A stretch of 64,000 bases of DNA from JAJDTT01 sp022827025 (GCA_965203535.1 OZ241897.1:3782001-3846000), one strand, 5' to 3'; positions 24,656-33,990 are shown, counted from the stretch's first letter. The notes: generated by a model from the letters alone, not told the origin. Translations and numbers: made by a program.

Positions 24656-26347
24656 ATGCCTCATCGCTGCGACCCGCTCGATGAGCATTCCGGACGGGTC
24701 CGGCGACGTCGCATTGGAGCGCAGCCGCAGGTAGCTCACGGGATCGCTGTCGTATTTGAGCCGGGGCAGGACCAGCGCCGGCTCTCCGTCGACCTCGACC
24801 GAGCAGCGGTTGCGGTCCAGGTCCCACGAGAGGCGGAGTGTATACCAGCGGCCCTTGGCCAGAACCGGCCCGCCCTCAATCTTCCCACCGGCGTCCAAAT
24901 GAAGCCGGAAGACCTCCAACCGTTCGGCCGCCGGCTCAGTCGGCTGGATGAAGCGGTCGGCCAGGGCGATGACTCCACCCGCGGTGCCCTCCGGCAGCAG
25001 GATCCGGAGCGAGACCTCGCCCCGTCTTCCCGCCGGAAAGTTCCAGACCGCCTCGTCGCCGCTCTTCTCATCGGGCCGCCGCACCTGAAGCGCCCTGGCG
25101 CCCTCCCGGGTGGGATGATCCACCAATCTCGGACCCGGGATCCGGTCGCGCCAGTAGTATTCGGCGGGACCGAAGGGTTTGAAGACGCTCCAACCCTCCA
25201 ACCCCGACGAGAAGTCGTCCTCCCGGAAACCGGCCCCGATCCATTCCGGGTCGATCCGCACCAACGCGATCCGGCCCTGTCCCTGTCCCGTAGCCAGAAT
25301 GACCTGCCCATCCCGGGTCGCCGTGGAAAAGGGATAGGCGGTTCCCCGGTCGCCGCGCCGGGGAGGAGGCTGGTTGCGGTTGGGATCCCGGAAGGCCTCC
25401 CGATATCCTTTCCAGGTCCGCCCTTCGTCGTCGGAGATGGCCACATGCAGCGCGTCGCGCGTCGTGTACACGGGCTCCCCGTCCACGCGGGACGGGTTCT
25501 CGCAGTTGTTCCAGAACACCACCAGCCGGCCGTCGGGCAGGCGCAACAGGTTGGCCGGAGAGTTGGAGGAACGCAAAGGTGTGGGCCTGGCCTCGGACCA
25601 CTCGACTCCGTCCGGGGAGAACGATTCGTAGAGGAATCCCGTCTGGGTCCGGATCAGCATCCAGACCCGGCCGTCCCGCAACTGGACCGCTACCGGTTCG
25701 GTCGCGCCGTAGTTGCTGCCGATGTAGTCGCTGCGGCAGGGAGAGGTGAGCCGGGCCGGGGAGAGGCGCCAGCTCCGGCCGCCGTCGTCCGAGTAGCTGG
25801 TGGTGACCACGTGAGACCCCGTGGGCGGTTCCGACCGCAACCCCGGAACCCAGAACTGGTGAGGCACCACGATCCTTCCGCTCTCGAGCTGGAGAACCCC
25901 GTTCAAGGCTCCCACGTAGCCTTCGAAGATCCTCTCGGGATGGGACCACCGCGTCCGGCCGTCCCGCGTCGCCGCGTGCCAGATGTCGTAGAAGTAATCC
26001 ACGGTCGGCGTCCGCCCGCTGCCCCGCAGCACCAGCATGAAGGCGTGGAGTTCCCCCCGACGGTCCACCAGCACCACCGGAACCCCGGCCGGTTTCCTGA
26101 ACTCGAACTCGATTCGGGGCTCGCTCCAGGTGAACCCTCCGTCGCTGGACCGGATCGAGGCGCAGTGTTCACCGGAGACCATGTAGAGAATGCAGAGCTC
26201 TCCCCCCGGCAGCGTCACGACCGCCTTGCTGGGAAGGGACGCAAGGAGCAACATCGGCGGCTCGGCGCCTAAGGCCTGCGATCCCAAGCGGATCAGCAAC
26301 AAGCCGGTCACCAAGATGATCTGAGTGGTGCCGAGGGAACGGGACAT
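24497..26347 (-). CDS. Exo-alpha-sialidase-like BNR-repeat protein with repeat-derived C-terminus
   Basis: 616 residues from ATG 26347, which gives a signal peptide (IILVTGLLLIRLGSQALGA); an upstream ATG near 26394 is possible. Asp-box motifs are clear: SSDGGFTWSEP, SYSDDGGRSWRLSP, SDDEGRTWKGY. A beta-sandwich (LamG-like) follows from ~residue 410 (FSSGLEGWSVFKPF). The native protein stops matching after LIERVAAMRH (~24655); the remaining ~53 residues are translated REP sequence. Predicted secreted glycosidase or glycan-binding protein acting on sialic-acid-like or related sugars. Confidence 0.85.
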   Translation of the reverse strand: MSRSLGTTQIILVTGLLLIRLGSQALGAEPPMLLLASLPSKAVVTLPGGELCILYMVSGEHCASIRSSDGGFTWSEPRIEFEFRKPAGVPVVLVDRRGELHAFMLVLRGSGRTPTVDYFYDIWHAATRDGRTRWSHPERIFEGYVGALNGVLQLESGRIVVPHQFWVPGLRSEPPTGSHVVTTSYSDDGGRSWRLSPARLTSPCRSDYIGSNYGATEPVAVQLRDGRVWMLIRTQTGFLYESFSPDGVEWSEARPTPLRSSNSPANLLRLPDGRLVVFWNNCENPSRVDGEPVYTTRDALHVAISDDEGRTWKGYREAFRDPNRNQPPPRRGDRGTAYPFSTATRDGQVILATGQGQGRIALVRIDPEWIGAGFREDDFSSGLEGWSVFKPFGPAEYYWRDRIPGPRLVDHPTREGARALQVRRPDEKSGDEAVWNFPAGRRGEVSLRILLPEGTAGGVIALADRFIQPTEPAAERLEVFRLHLDAGGKIEGGPVLAKGRWYTLRLSWDLDRNRCSVEVDGEPALVLPRLKYDSDPVSYLRLRSNATSPDPSGMLIERVAAMRHRRGDFPVPRGEVGVGKPPLLRKTWGTRTGDILVPLFAAVAFAGLRWCPELGE

Positions 26348-26653
26348 TCCGCGGGGAATGGTAGTGCAATCGCGATAAGAAGTGGAATCGATCATCCGAT
26401 CGAGCTCGGCGGCAGGCCTCCGATAGGTGCCCCAAACTTGGATGTGGAAGGTCGATGACCTTTGGAGACGGTCTTTACTCCGGCTCCTGAAGTTCCGGTC
26501 AGATGATCGCTGGCTGGGGTGCAGATCCGGGCACAACGGGCCTTCGAGACCTATGATCCGAATATGCAATCCGTTTCTACGGGTCCGTATGACTACGGTC
26601 GCAACGGGATACGGATATCATAAGGCGCGAGGTCTCCGCGCTTTTCGCTTGAG

Positions 26654-26920
26654 ATGGAGCTTGTGGACCGGCTTCGTGAGGCAGAGGCTAATTTTCTCGG
26701 GCGCGTGGTGGTAGATGCCTTTGTCTCCATGCACCATGGCGGTAGTGGCGCCGTAACTGGTCATGTGATCGGGTGTACGGGAGAGCAACCTCAGATCGAA
26801 GTGCGCCAAGCGGTGAGGAGACTTCACGAGAATCACGGACGCGATTACTGCGTGCCCCCCTTGCAACAGCAGGATCGCTCAGAAGGCGGAGACGATGATT
26901 CAAAACTTGACTGTTCGTAA
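26654..26920 (+). CDS. Possible small hypothetical protein
   Basis: An 88-codon frame overlapping the start of the ATPase gene by 26 bp, in the 547-bp gap between the divergent sialidase and ATPase genes. Protein: VDRLREAEANFLGRVVVDAFVSM..., no recognisable domain. Base composition is lower in GC than the flanks, like the ATPase pair. It could be part of the same transferred module or simply leader sequence. The rest of the gap shows nothing I can assign. Confidence 0.25.
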   Translation: MELVDRLREAEANFLGRVVVDAFVSMHHGGSGAVTGHVIGCTGEQPQIEVRQAVRRLHENHGRDYCVPPLQQQDRSEGGDDDSKLDCS

Positions 26921-28160
26921 CTTCAAGTCACTCTCCAACATATCAATGGAATTTCCTCGGTTGACGGTTCTTTTCGGACCTAATGCTGCAGGAAAGAGCA
27001 ACCTCCTCGATGCAATTCAGGCTCTGGCGAGGATTGGAACAGAGCGTACCCTGATGGATGCACTTGGTGGACAAATGATCCGGGGATACCCGATAGAAGC
27101 ATTTGCGCTGCCTGTCGGTGGAATCCCAGAATTACTTTCGAAATCTACTGCCAGGTTTTCGATCAGTGCAGACTTGGCAATCCCTGACGGGGAAAAAGCA
27201 CGAAAGAACCGCTATCAGTATCGAATCGAAGTTGAAATCGCCTCCAAATCGGGGGCTCTGGCCAACTGCGGCGAGTTTCTCTCAGCTCTTTCAGTGACCG
27301 GGGATAAGAAGGGAGTGCCAGCAATTGAAGTGGAGCAGGAGCACGGGCGCTTGAAGATTCGGCGCCAGAGTGGCGGCGGGAGGCCTCGCTTCGAGGACCT
27401 CAATCAGAACTATGCAATCCTTTCTGACCCACGTTTGGGAAGTCCGGCGCATAAGTACATCGAGCGTGTTCGGGCAGAGCTGTTGAAGTGGAGAACCTAC
27501 TACCTGGACCCGCGGCTGGCCATGCGGAGTGCTACGCCGCCACTAGACGTTTTCGATATAGGCGTGTTCGGAGAGTACATTTCAGCCTTCCTTTACAGGC
27601 TCAAGGCAGAGCACCGAAAGAACTTTGAATCGGTCATCCGAACTGTTCAATCGATAATTCCAAGCGTCGAGGCATTCGAAATTGATCTGGACACGCGTCG
27701 AGGCATTCTCGACATCAACGTTCGGCAGGACGGCACCAACTACTCATCCCGTGTCGTTTCCGAGGGAACACTTCGAGTGCTGGCGCTCTGTGCCATCACG
27801 GCGAATCCGTGGCGCGGCTCATTGCTCGCCTTCGAGGAGCCCGAGAATGGCGTGCATCCAAGACGGATAGAACTGATTGCCAAAATGCTGACGGCAATGG
27901 CTCTGGAGCAAGAGCGCCAAGTCATCGTCACGACCCACTCGCCGCTTTTCTGCGATGCCGTACTAAAGGAAGCTCGGGGGCGGTCACGCCGCGATATTGC
28001 TTTGTACAACGTTCGTCGTGTTGGGCGGGAAACTCAAATCGAGCGCTTCGACCCCCCTGTCGAACTGTTCGATCAGCCCGACATCATGACCAAGCTCTCG
28101 AGTAACACGGAAGATGGCATCTTCGAATTCATGGTCTTGCGTGGATGGATCAATGAGTGA
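26895..28160 (+). CDS. AAA/OLD-like ATPase of a two-gene defence-type module
   Basis: 421 residues. Walker A is FGPNAAGKSNLLDAI (residues ~28-40), preceded by IQNLTVRNFKSLSNI, typical of RecF/SMC/OLD-like AAA_15/21 ATPases. Signature-like VSEGTLRVLAL, Walker B LLAFEEPENGVHPRR and the H-loop VIVTTHSPLFCDAV follow. Visibly less GC-rich than neighbours, suggesting transfer. Its stop lies inside the next gene (8-bp overlap), so the two are translationally coupled. ATPases of this class pair with TOPRIM-like effectors in PARIS-, AbiL- and OLD-type anti-phage systems; a defence role here is inference. Confidence 0.88.
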   Translation: MIQNLTVRNFKSLSNISMEFPRLTVLFGPNAAGKSNLLDAIQALARIGTERTLMDALGGQMIRGYPIEAFALPVGGIPELLSKSTARFSISADLAIPDGEKARKNRYQYRIEVEIASKSGALANCGEFLSALSVTGDKKGVPAIEVEQEHGRLKIRRQSGGGRPRFEDLNQNYAILSDPRLGSPAHKYIERVRAELLKWRTYYLDPRLAMRSATPPLDVFDIGVFGEYISAFLYRLKAEHRKNFESVIRTVQSIIPSVEAFEIDLDTRRGILDINVRQDGTNYSSRVVSEGTLRVLALCAITANPWRGSLLAFEEPENGVHPRRIELIAKMLTAMALEQERQVIVTTHSPLFCDAVLKEARGRSRRDIALYNVRRVGRETQIERFDPPVELFDQPDIMTKLSSNTEDGIFEFMVLRGWINE

Positions 28161-28761
28161 GGCTTTGACTGTCGAGCTATTTATGGAAGACGGAGCACAC
28201 GAGAAATTCCTTGTTCCATTGGTGAAGCGCGTTGGCTTGGAGGAAGGAGTAGATGTAGTTTGCCAAGTAAGAACGGCGCGCGGCGGTCACGCACGAGCAA
28301 TCAGCGAACTAAAATTCTATCTGGAGCATCGGCAACTTCTTGGCCTCAATGCCACCCTGGATATGATTGTTGTCGCTATCGACTCCAACTGCGACAGCTT
28401 TGCCCAAACCAGATCCAGTATCAAAGATGCGGTGGGCCAAGAGTATTTTCATCTATTGGTTGCGGCCTGTCCTGACCCTCATATCGAGCGGTGGTACATG
28501 GCAGATGTGAATTCTTTTTACGAAGTTGTCGGTTATCAACCTGATCTCGCTTCCGAAAAATGTGAGAGGAACTACTATAAGACGCTTCTTCGGACAGCGG
28601 TTCAGAGGGGAGGCCATCCTCAAATGCTTGGTGGGATTGAGTTCGCGACCGAACTCGTAGAACAGATGGATCTCTACCGGGCGGGAAGAACGGAGCGGTC
28701 ACTGAAAGCGTTCGTAGAAGACCTGCGAAGCAGATTTCGAATACTACTCCAGGTTCGGTAA
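28153..28761 (+). CDS. TOPRIM/DUF4276-like partner of the ATPase
   Basis: 202 residues from ATG 28153, overlapping the ATPase stop. N-terminal VELFMEDGAHEKFLVPLV has the early acidic motif and MIVVAIDSNCDS the later acid-rich strand expected of TOPRIM-like folds; ACPDPHIERWYMAD resembles the P-x-IE-x-W block of DUF4276/DUF3226 proteins. I therefore infer a TOPRIM-like nuclease or effector regulated by the ATPase. Weak similarity, not proven. Its 3' end abuts the broken 3' end of a convergent PIN-toxin gene, marking the likely right junction of the inserted module. Confidence 0.7.
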   Translation: MSEALTVELFMEDGAHEKFLVPLVKRVGLEEGVDVVCQVRTARGGHARAISELKFYLEHRQLLGLNATLDMIVVAIDSNCDSFAQTRSSIKDAVGQEYFHLLVAACPDPHIERWYMADVNSFYEVVGYQPDLASEKCERNYYKTLLRTAVQRGGHPQMLGGIEFATELVEQMDLYRAGRTERSLKAFVEDLRSRFRILLQVR

Positions 28762-28967
28762 CGGAGGCGCTTGTCTTTCGTAATCGCAACCCAGCCCCGC
28801 TCTGCAACAAGAGCGATCCAGTCTTCGTCTGGTGCATCGTTTGGAAGGTGGTCGTCGTGCACCTCGACTTTGATCCCCTCCTGTCGAAGTCTATCCGCGA
28901 TGACGTGTTTCCCCAGACTGCGGTCTGGAAAGAGGGTGGGCTCGTTACGCTGCGAGTGGGATCTCAC
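28758..28967 (-). pseudogene. Truncated PIN-like (VapC45/DUF5615-type) toxin
   Basis: From GTG 28967 the frame reads a PIN-like N-terminus (TLFPDRSLGKHVIADRLRQE, then NDAPDEDWIALVAERGW and VAITKDKRLRYR). After the KDKRLRYR motif similarity stops abruptly near 28757; the open frame runs on to 28674 only by translating the complement of the ATPase-partner gene. The toxin's C-terminal third is missing. It overlaps the 3' end of its antitoxin gene by 23 bp (56 bp if the upstream ATG 29000 is used), the normal order for this type II pair. Probably inactive. Confidence 0.65.
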
Positions 28968-29661
28968 ACCGGATCGCTTCCTCGATTTCCGACGCTGCAC
29001 GCTCGTAGTCTGCCGCTAACTGGCTCACGGATTCACCCGCCTTATAGCGCTCGGCAATAATCTGCGTGGCGAGGCCAGTTCCAGCGATCACGGGTCGACC
29101 CGCGGCCAGTCTTGGGTCAATGACAACCGTGGTGGGTGCGCCTTGCATTTCGGCTCGGGTAAACGGATACAGCTTGATGGGTAGCCTGTGGATGTCGCGC
29201 TCGATCCGACGCAAGGCGGCTTGGATGATTTCCCGCATGGCTAGTTGACCCGCCTGACTGACATTGACCAGGTGGCCATAGCGCTCGATGAACAGATCCA
29301 AACCATCTGTTCCCAGTTCGTAACTGATCAACGGATGACGCATGAACATGAGCGATCCGCTTCGGTTGGTTACGGAGGGGGCGGTGTCCAGCAAGTACCT
29401 GATGGCCGTTCGGACCTTCGGCATCGTTATACGATGCTCGCGCCTGATAGCAGCCAGAAGGTGCAACTCCACGAGATTGTAAAACGAGAGTAGTGTCGGA
29501 CGAGACAGCGAGTTCTCCGGCAGCGTAATGAGTGGCTCATAGGATTCGCGTCCCACTGACCAATATCGGATAGTCGCCGGCGGGACGGTGAGGTAGTGGG
29601 CTACCTCAGAAACCGTGTAAGCAGGGAGTTCACGGAGATCTTCTGTTGCGCGATCGAACAT
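28945..29661 (-). CDS. DUF433-domain antitoxin (VapB45-like)
   Basis: 238 residues from ATG 29661 (AAGGGGAACAG upstream). N-terminal MerR/HTH-like region (YTVSEVAHYLTVPPATIRYW) and C-terminal DUF433 helix-turn-helix (DPRLAAGRPVIAGTGLATQ..ERYKAGESVSQLAADYE). This two-part architecture is that of antitoxins paired with PIN-like DUF5615 toxins. Expected to bind its own promoter and neutralise the toxin, but the toxin downstream is truncated, so it is probably an orphan now. A REP array begins 35 bp upstream of the start. Confidence 0.85.
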   Translation of the reverse strand: MFDRATEDLRELPAYTVSEVAHYLTVPPATIRYWSVGRESYEPLITLPENSLSRPTLLSFYNLVELHLLAAIRREHRITMPKVRTAIRYLLDTAPSVTNRSGSLMFMRHPLISYELGTDGLDLFIERYGHLVNVSQAGQLAMREIIQAALRRIERDIHRLPIKLYPFTRAEMQGAPTTVVIDPRLAAGRPVIAGTGLATQIIAERYKAGESVSQLAADYERAASEIEEAIRCEIPLAA

Positions 29662-29696
29662 CTGTTCCCCTTCAGAGAAAAACATGGGGCACCCTC

Positions 29697-31028
29697 GGAG
29701 GGGGGACATTCTTGTCCCCCTCTTCGCCGCGGTTGCTTTCGCTGGGCTCCGGTGGGGTCGGAGTTGGGCGGATAGGAGGGGGGACTTTCAGTCCCCCCGA
29801 GGGAGTGGGGGTAGGAAAACCCCCACTCCTTTTCACGCGGGATTTCGCCGGACCGGGGCCGGTGGGGGAGCTCCTCAGTCAACCGCGCGTTCACCGGCGG
29901 CACGTCGGTGCCACCCTCGGAGGGGGGACATTCTTGTCCCCCTCTTCGCCGCGGTTGCTTTCGCTGGGCTCCGGTGGGGTCGGAGTTGGGCGGATAGGAG
30001 GGGGGACTTTCAGTCCCCCCGTGGGAGTGGGGGTAGGAAAACCCCCACTCCTTTTCACGCGGGATTTCGCCGGACCGGGGCCGGTGGGGGAGCTCCTCAG
30101 TCAACCGCGCTTTCACCGGCGGCACGTCGGTGCCACCCTCGGAGGGGGGACATTCTTGTCCCCCTCTTCGCCGCCGTTGCCTTCGCTGGGCTCCGGTGGG
30201 GTCGGAGTTGGGCGGATAGGAGGGGGGACTTTCAGTCCCCCCGAGGGAGTGGGGGTAGGAAAACCCCCACTCCTTTTCACGCGGGATTTCGCCGGACCGG
30301 GGCCGGTGGGGGAGCTCCTCAGTCAACCGCGCTTTCACCAGCGGCACGTCGGTGCCACCCTCGGAGGGGGGACATTCTTGTCCCCCTCTTCGCCGCCGTT
30401 GCCTTCGCTGGGCTCCGGTGGGGTCGGAGTTGGGCGGATAGGAGGGGGGACTTTCAGTCCCCCCGTGGGAGTGGGGGTAGGAAAACCCCCACTCCTTTTC
30501 TCGCAGGACTTCGCCGGACCGGGGCCGGTGGGGGAGCTCCTCAGTCAACCGCGCTTCCACCAGCGGCACGTCGGTGCCACCCTCGGAGGGGGGACATTCT
30601 TGTCCCCCTCTTCGCCGCGGTTGCTTTCGCTGGGCTCCGGTGGGGTCGGAGTTGGGCGGATAGGAGGGGGGACTTTCAGTCCCCCCGTGGGAGTGGGGGT
30701 AGGAAAACCCCCACTCCTTTTCTCGCAGGACTTCGCCGGACCGGGGCCGGTGGGGGAGCTCCTCAGTCAACCGCGCTTCCACCAGCGGCACGTCGGTGCC
30801 ACCCTCGGAGGGGGGACATTCTTGTCCCCCTCTTCGCCGCGGTTGCTTTCGCTGGGCTCCGGTGGGGTCGGAGTTGGGCGGATAGGAGGGGGGACTTTCA
30901 GTCCCCCCGAGGGAGTGGGGGTAGGAAAACCCCCACTCCTTTTCACGCGGGATTTCGCCGGACCGGGGCCGGTGGGGGAGCTCCTCAGTCAACCGCGCGT
31001 TCACCGGCGGCACGTCGGTGCCACCCTC
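29697..31028 (+). repeat. Tandem array, exactly 6 x 222 bp, of composite REP units
   Basis: Hairpin A recurs at 222-bp spacing (29703, 29925, 30147, 30369, 30591, 30813). Each unit holds hairpin A, linker B, hairpin C, hairpin D, linker E and an array-specific tail (CAGTCAACCGCGC..CACGTCGGTGCCACCCTC). Diagnostic variants are mosaic: unit 1 matches unit 6, units 4 and 5 share CTCGCAGGACT where the others have CACGCGGGATT, units 3 and 4 share GCCGTTGCC. Because 222 is divisible by 3, several frames on both strands stay open for >460 codons; I regard these as fortuitous. Confidence 0.95.
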
Positions 31029-31199
31029 CCTCTGGTCTTCAAGCCACCTCGGAATCCGTCGCATCTTCGAAGCGCCTCCGTTCTCGATGATTGCCACCGC
31101 ATTGTCCCTGATCCGAAACTTGCCGCAACGACTGCACTCACAGTAGGAAAAACCTCCATTCGTTGCGGGAAAGATGCCGCTGGCGGCTCCGCATATCAA
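31029..31199 (-). pseudogene. N-terminal fragment of a small cysteine-motif protein
   Basis: Reads MICGAASGIFPATNGGFSYC followed by ECSRCGKFRI and IPRWLEDQ before entering the tandem array. The C-x-C-x-x-C cluster suggests a zinc-ribbon-like protein. The array replaces the rest of the gene. Family not recognised. Confidence 0.4.
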
Positions 31200-31254
31200 C
31201 GTGCCATTCGGCCATCGGTTCCGTCCTCTGCCGGCTGAGATTTCAATTCTCCAA

Positions 31255-31485
31255 TTATCGTACCTTATCCAGCGCTACGGCCCGGCGGTAGCTCTCGATG
31301 GCTTTGCCGAGGCGCCCGAGGCCCTTGTAGACATTGCCCAGGTTGTTCACAAAGCCGGCTTGGCGCACGGCCTCGGCGAAGTGCGGCAATGCCGCCTTGG
31401 GGTGGCCCGCCCGGGCATGGAGCAAGCCGAGCGGATTCAGGGCGTCGGCGTCGCCGGAGCTCCGCAAATAGGCATTTCGAAGATC
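31255..31485 (-). pseudogene. TPR gene fragment
   Basis: LNPLGLLHARAGHPKAALPH followed by FAEAVRQAGFVNNLGNVYKG and LGRLGKAIESYRRAVALDK is plainly two TPR units, but there is no start, signal or 3' end. Remnant of a larger TPR gene just downstream of the DUF1295 gene. Confidence 0.6.
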
Positions 31486-32350
31486 ATGTCGTTGTCTTGT
31501 TCTTGAGGTCGATACAGCCCAGGCGGGTAAAGGGAATGAACCTCGGTGTCGAGGCTTGATAATTTCGATACGACGGGTACCGGGCGAGAGAAATGTCTTC
31601 GCCCAGTCTTGTCGATCCAAAGAATATCCCCATAAGAAGGATGAACCCCAGGCCGGACCAATGGACCCACTGGCCGGTCGCTGCGACTGCAAACAGATAG
31701 AAGACGGTCCACATGCCCATCTCGCAGAAATAGCTGGGATGGCGGCAGTATTGGAATAACCCGCTGGTGACGAAAGGCTGGGTTACGGGTTCACCCGCCT
31801 GGATCTTGCGCTTCTTGTCCTGCTGAAACGCCCACATATGTCCGTCGTTGATGGCTTCTGTGACCCATAACATCACGAACAGCGCTGCCGCGATGGCATC
31901 CAGGAAACTCAAGGGCCGATCCTGCCCGGCCCATGCTTGATGCACCGGCGACGCGAACAGCCAAACGACGAGCATTTGTCCGGGTGCGACGAAGGTGGCG
32001 TTGAGGATCTGAAACCTGACCGGGCCCAGTCTTTCTCGCACCGCTTTCCAACGGTAGTCTTCGCCGCCGGCCCGGAAGCCGCCTCTGCGCGCGAAGTTGA
32101 AGGTCAGTCGAACGCCCCACGCAACCACCAGGAGCGTCATGACGTTGATCCGTGGCGAACCGAAGTCAGAGTCCGCAGCGACGATCAGGCAATAGATGGG
32201 GGGACAGATGGACCAGATGCGGTCCACCCAGGAATATTCACGGGTGATGATCGACAAGAGCCAGCAGGCGATGGCGAGGATGATCGCCAGGTCGAGTGCA
32301 TCCCCGTAGGGCGACCCCTGAAGCGGATGGGGAATGAAGTTGATGTCCAT
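31484..32350 (-). CDS. DUF1295 integral membrane protein (steroid 5-alpha-reductase-like)
   Basis: 288 residues with about seven hydrophobic segments. Family motifs: REYSWVDRIWSICPPIY, WGVRLTFNFARRGG, GEDYRW, and the C-terminal TSGLFQYCRHPSYFCEMGMW (R-HPSY motif of the isoprenylcysteine methyltransferase/5-alpha-reductase superfamily). Predicted inner-membrane reductase or methyltransferase-like enzyme; substrate unknown. 52 bp downstream of a propeller gene on the same strand. Confidence 0.92.
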   Translation of the reverse strand: MDINFIPHPLQGSPYGDALDLAIILAIACWLLSIITREYSWVDRIWSICPPIYCLIVAADSDFGSPRINVMTLLVVAWGVRLTFNFARRGGFRAGGEDYRWKAVRERLGPVRFQILNATFVAPGQMLVVWLFASPVHQAWAGQDRPLSFLDAIAAALFVMLWVTEAINDGHMWAFQQDKKRKIQAGEPVTQPFVTSGLFQYCRHPSYFCEMGMWTVFYLFAVAATGQWVHWSGLGFILLMGIFFGSTRLGEDISLARYPSYRNYQASTPRFIPFTRLGCIDLKNKTTT

Positions 32351-32402
32351 CGACGTGAACCCTTCGGTCCGGGCTCAGGCCGGAGCGCCGTCGCCCGGCC
32401 CG

Positions 32403-33878
32403 CTATCGGAATCTCAGGGAGTAGAGATCCGCATCCTTCATCACCAGGCGCAGCCGCACCGGATTCCCGGCGAGGCGCCGGAGAGGCCTGTCCGAAATCG
32501 CTTTGCCATGGGTTCGCTCCCACCGGACCACGTGCTCGATCTCGTCCCCCCAGATCAGCGGCGACTCCTCCAGGGAGAACCCGGGAACGGGGTGGCCGCG
32601 GGCGTCCTGGATCTCCACCCGGATGCTGCCGGCGGCCGAGGTCGAGAAGTTGAGCACCAGGTTGTCCCCGTCGAAGACCAGCGGCCTGGTGACCATCTCC
32701 CCGCCGGAATAGCCGGCATGGACCGAGACGAACCCGTCGGTGCGCAGCACCAGCCGCTGCAGGTGGTTGGTGGGCGCCGACCGGTGGCGCTCGACGTAGA
32801 GGGAGACCTCGTCCGCGGCGGTGGGGACGATGCCCCGCGCCGGCGTGTTGGTCCGCTGAGGCCAGTTGCGGGGGTCGTGGCCCGGACGGATGAACGACTC
32901 CAGGAAGCGGCGGTCCCAGTGGACCCCGTCGCGGCTGCTCATGAAGACCCCGTCGGACGCGCCCGGCACCGGAGCGTCCGGGTAGAGCTGCCGCCACGGC
33001 AGAAAACGCCGGGGCAGGGCCAGGAAGAGGTGGGGAGCGCGAAAGTAGGCCACCGTCCCGTTGGTGTAGAGGTGCTCCGCAGGTGCATCCCCGAAATCGC
33101 CCCATTGCCCGGGAGTCCAATCCAGGAAGTTCGGCGAGGTGGCATGTTTGATGGTGCGTACGCCGTGCCGGAAGTCGCGGTAGAAGGCGGCGTAGCGGTT
33201 CCGAGCCGAGTCCCATAACACCACGTTCAGGGAATCGAACTTCCCGTCCCGGAGAATCGGCTCCTCCCGCAGGCGCTGCCAGCGGATGCCGTCCTGGGAG
33301 ACGTAACCCAGCAACACCGGTTTCCCGTCGGCCCGCCCGCTTCCGACGGCCTTGTACCGCTGCTCGGGAGCGGCGTCGGGATTCGTGTCCTTGAAGGGGG
33401 AGAAGTTGTGCCCGCCGGAGCCGGTCCAGACGATGTTGTTGTCCGTCGAGCCGTTGAACTCGAACAGGCCGAGCGACGGCTGGCTCCAGTTGATCCCGTC
33501 AGGACTCTCGGCGTAACAGGCCACCTGGGGGTGCTCCGGAACCGCCGTTTCCCCCGGCCTCAAAAGGGAGGGGACCGCATACCCTTTCGAGCTGGCGCCC
33601 CGGTAGTACATGCGGTAACGGCCGCCGTCCCGGAACACGGTGACGTAACCGCTGTTTCCCCCTTCCCATTCCCGGTCGAAGAACAGCACCCGCTCCGCCG
33701 GACGGGGAGAGTGAAGCTTCAGCCGCGCTCCCTTCAGCGAATCGATCAGGTGGCCGTCCACGAACAACTCGAGCCGCGAGCCGATGTCCACGGATTCGGA
33801 CTGCGTCTTCCGCGAGGGCTGGGCAACCGCGGCGAGGGCCACGGAAACGAGACAGGCGGCCATCGGTACCGACTTCAT
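32403..33878 (-). CDS. Secreted beta-propeller glycoside-hydrolase-like protein
   Basis: 491 residues from ATG 33878, giving a signal peptide (MKSVPMAACLVSVALAAVAQ). Mature start VDIGSRLELFVDGHLIDSL varies the family signature (FVDGH rather than FxDDH). Blades: CYAESPDGINWSQP, LGYVSQDGIRWQRL, MSSRDGVHWDRRF. C-terminal beta-domain begins LRTDGFVSVHAG and ends MKDADLYSLRFR. Divergently transcribed from a paralog at 33991 with a 112-bp shared regulatory gap. Secreted; carbohydrate-active role inferred. Confidence 0.88.
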   Translation of the reverse strand: MKSVPMAACLVSVALAAVAQPSRKTQSESVDIGSRLELFVDGHLIDSLKGARLKLHSPRPAERVLFFDREWEGGNSGYVTVFRDGGRYRMYYRGASSKGYAVPSLLRPGETAVPEHPQVACYAESPDGINWSQPSLGLFEFNGSTDNNIVWTGSGGHNFSPFKDTNPDAAPEQRYKAVGSGRADGKPVLLGYVSQDGIRWQRLREEPILRDGKFDSLNVVLWDSARNRYAAFYRDFRHGVRTIKHATSPNFLDWTPGQWGDFGDAPAEHLYTNGTVAYFRAPHLFLALPRRFLPWRQLYPDAPVPGASDGVFMSSRDGVHWDRRFLESFIRPGHDPRNWPQRTNTPARGIVPTAADEVSLYVERHRSAPTNHLQRLVLRTDGFVSVHAGYSGGEMVTRPLVFDGDNLVLNFSTSAAGSIRVEIQDARGHPVPGFSLEESPLIWGDEIEHVVRWERTHGKAISDRPLRRLAGNPVRLRLVMKDADLYSLRFR

Positions 33879-33990
33879 CCGGCATCTCCCGTTTCGCGGA
33901 GGGTCTCCCATGGGTCGGGAACCATATTGAGCTATTCTTGTACCAACTCTGACATTCCCTCGCTACGCCCGAGCAGCAAACGGAGGCACC

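Noticed and set aside
29697..31028. Possible CRISPR array
   Set aside because: Units are 222 bp with no short repeat/unique spacer alternation and no cas genes nearby.
29601..31238. Three open frames of 468-532 codons across the 222-bp array
   Set aside because: The unit length is a multiple of three and hairpin sequence lacks stops in several frames, so openness follows from the repeat. No ribosome site or conserved domain.
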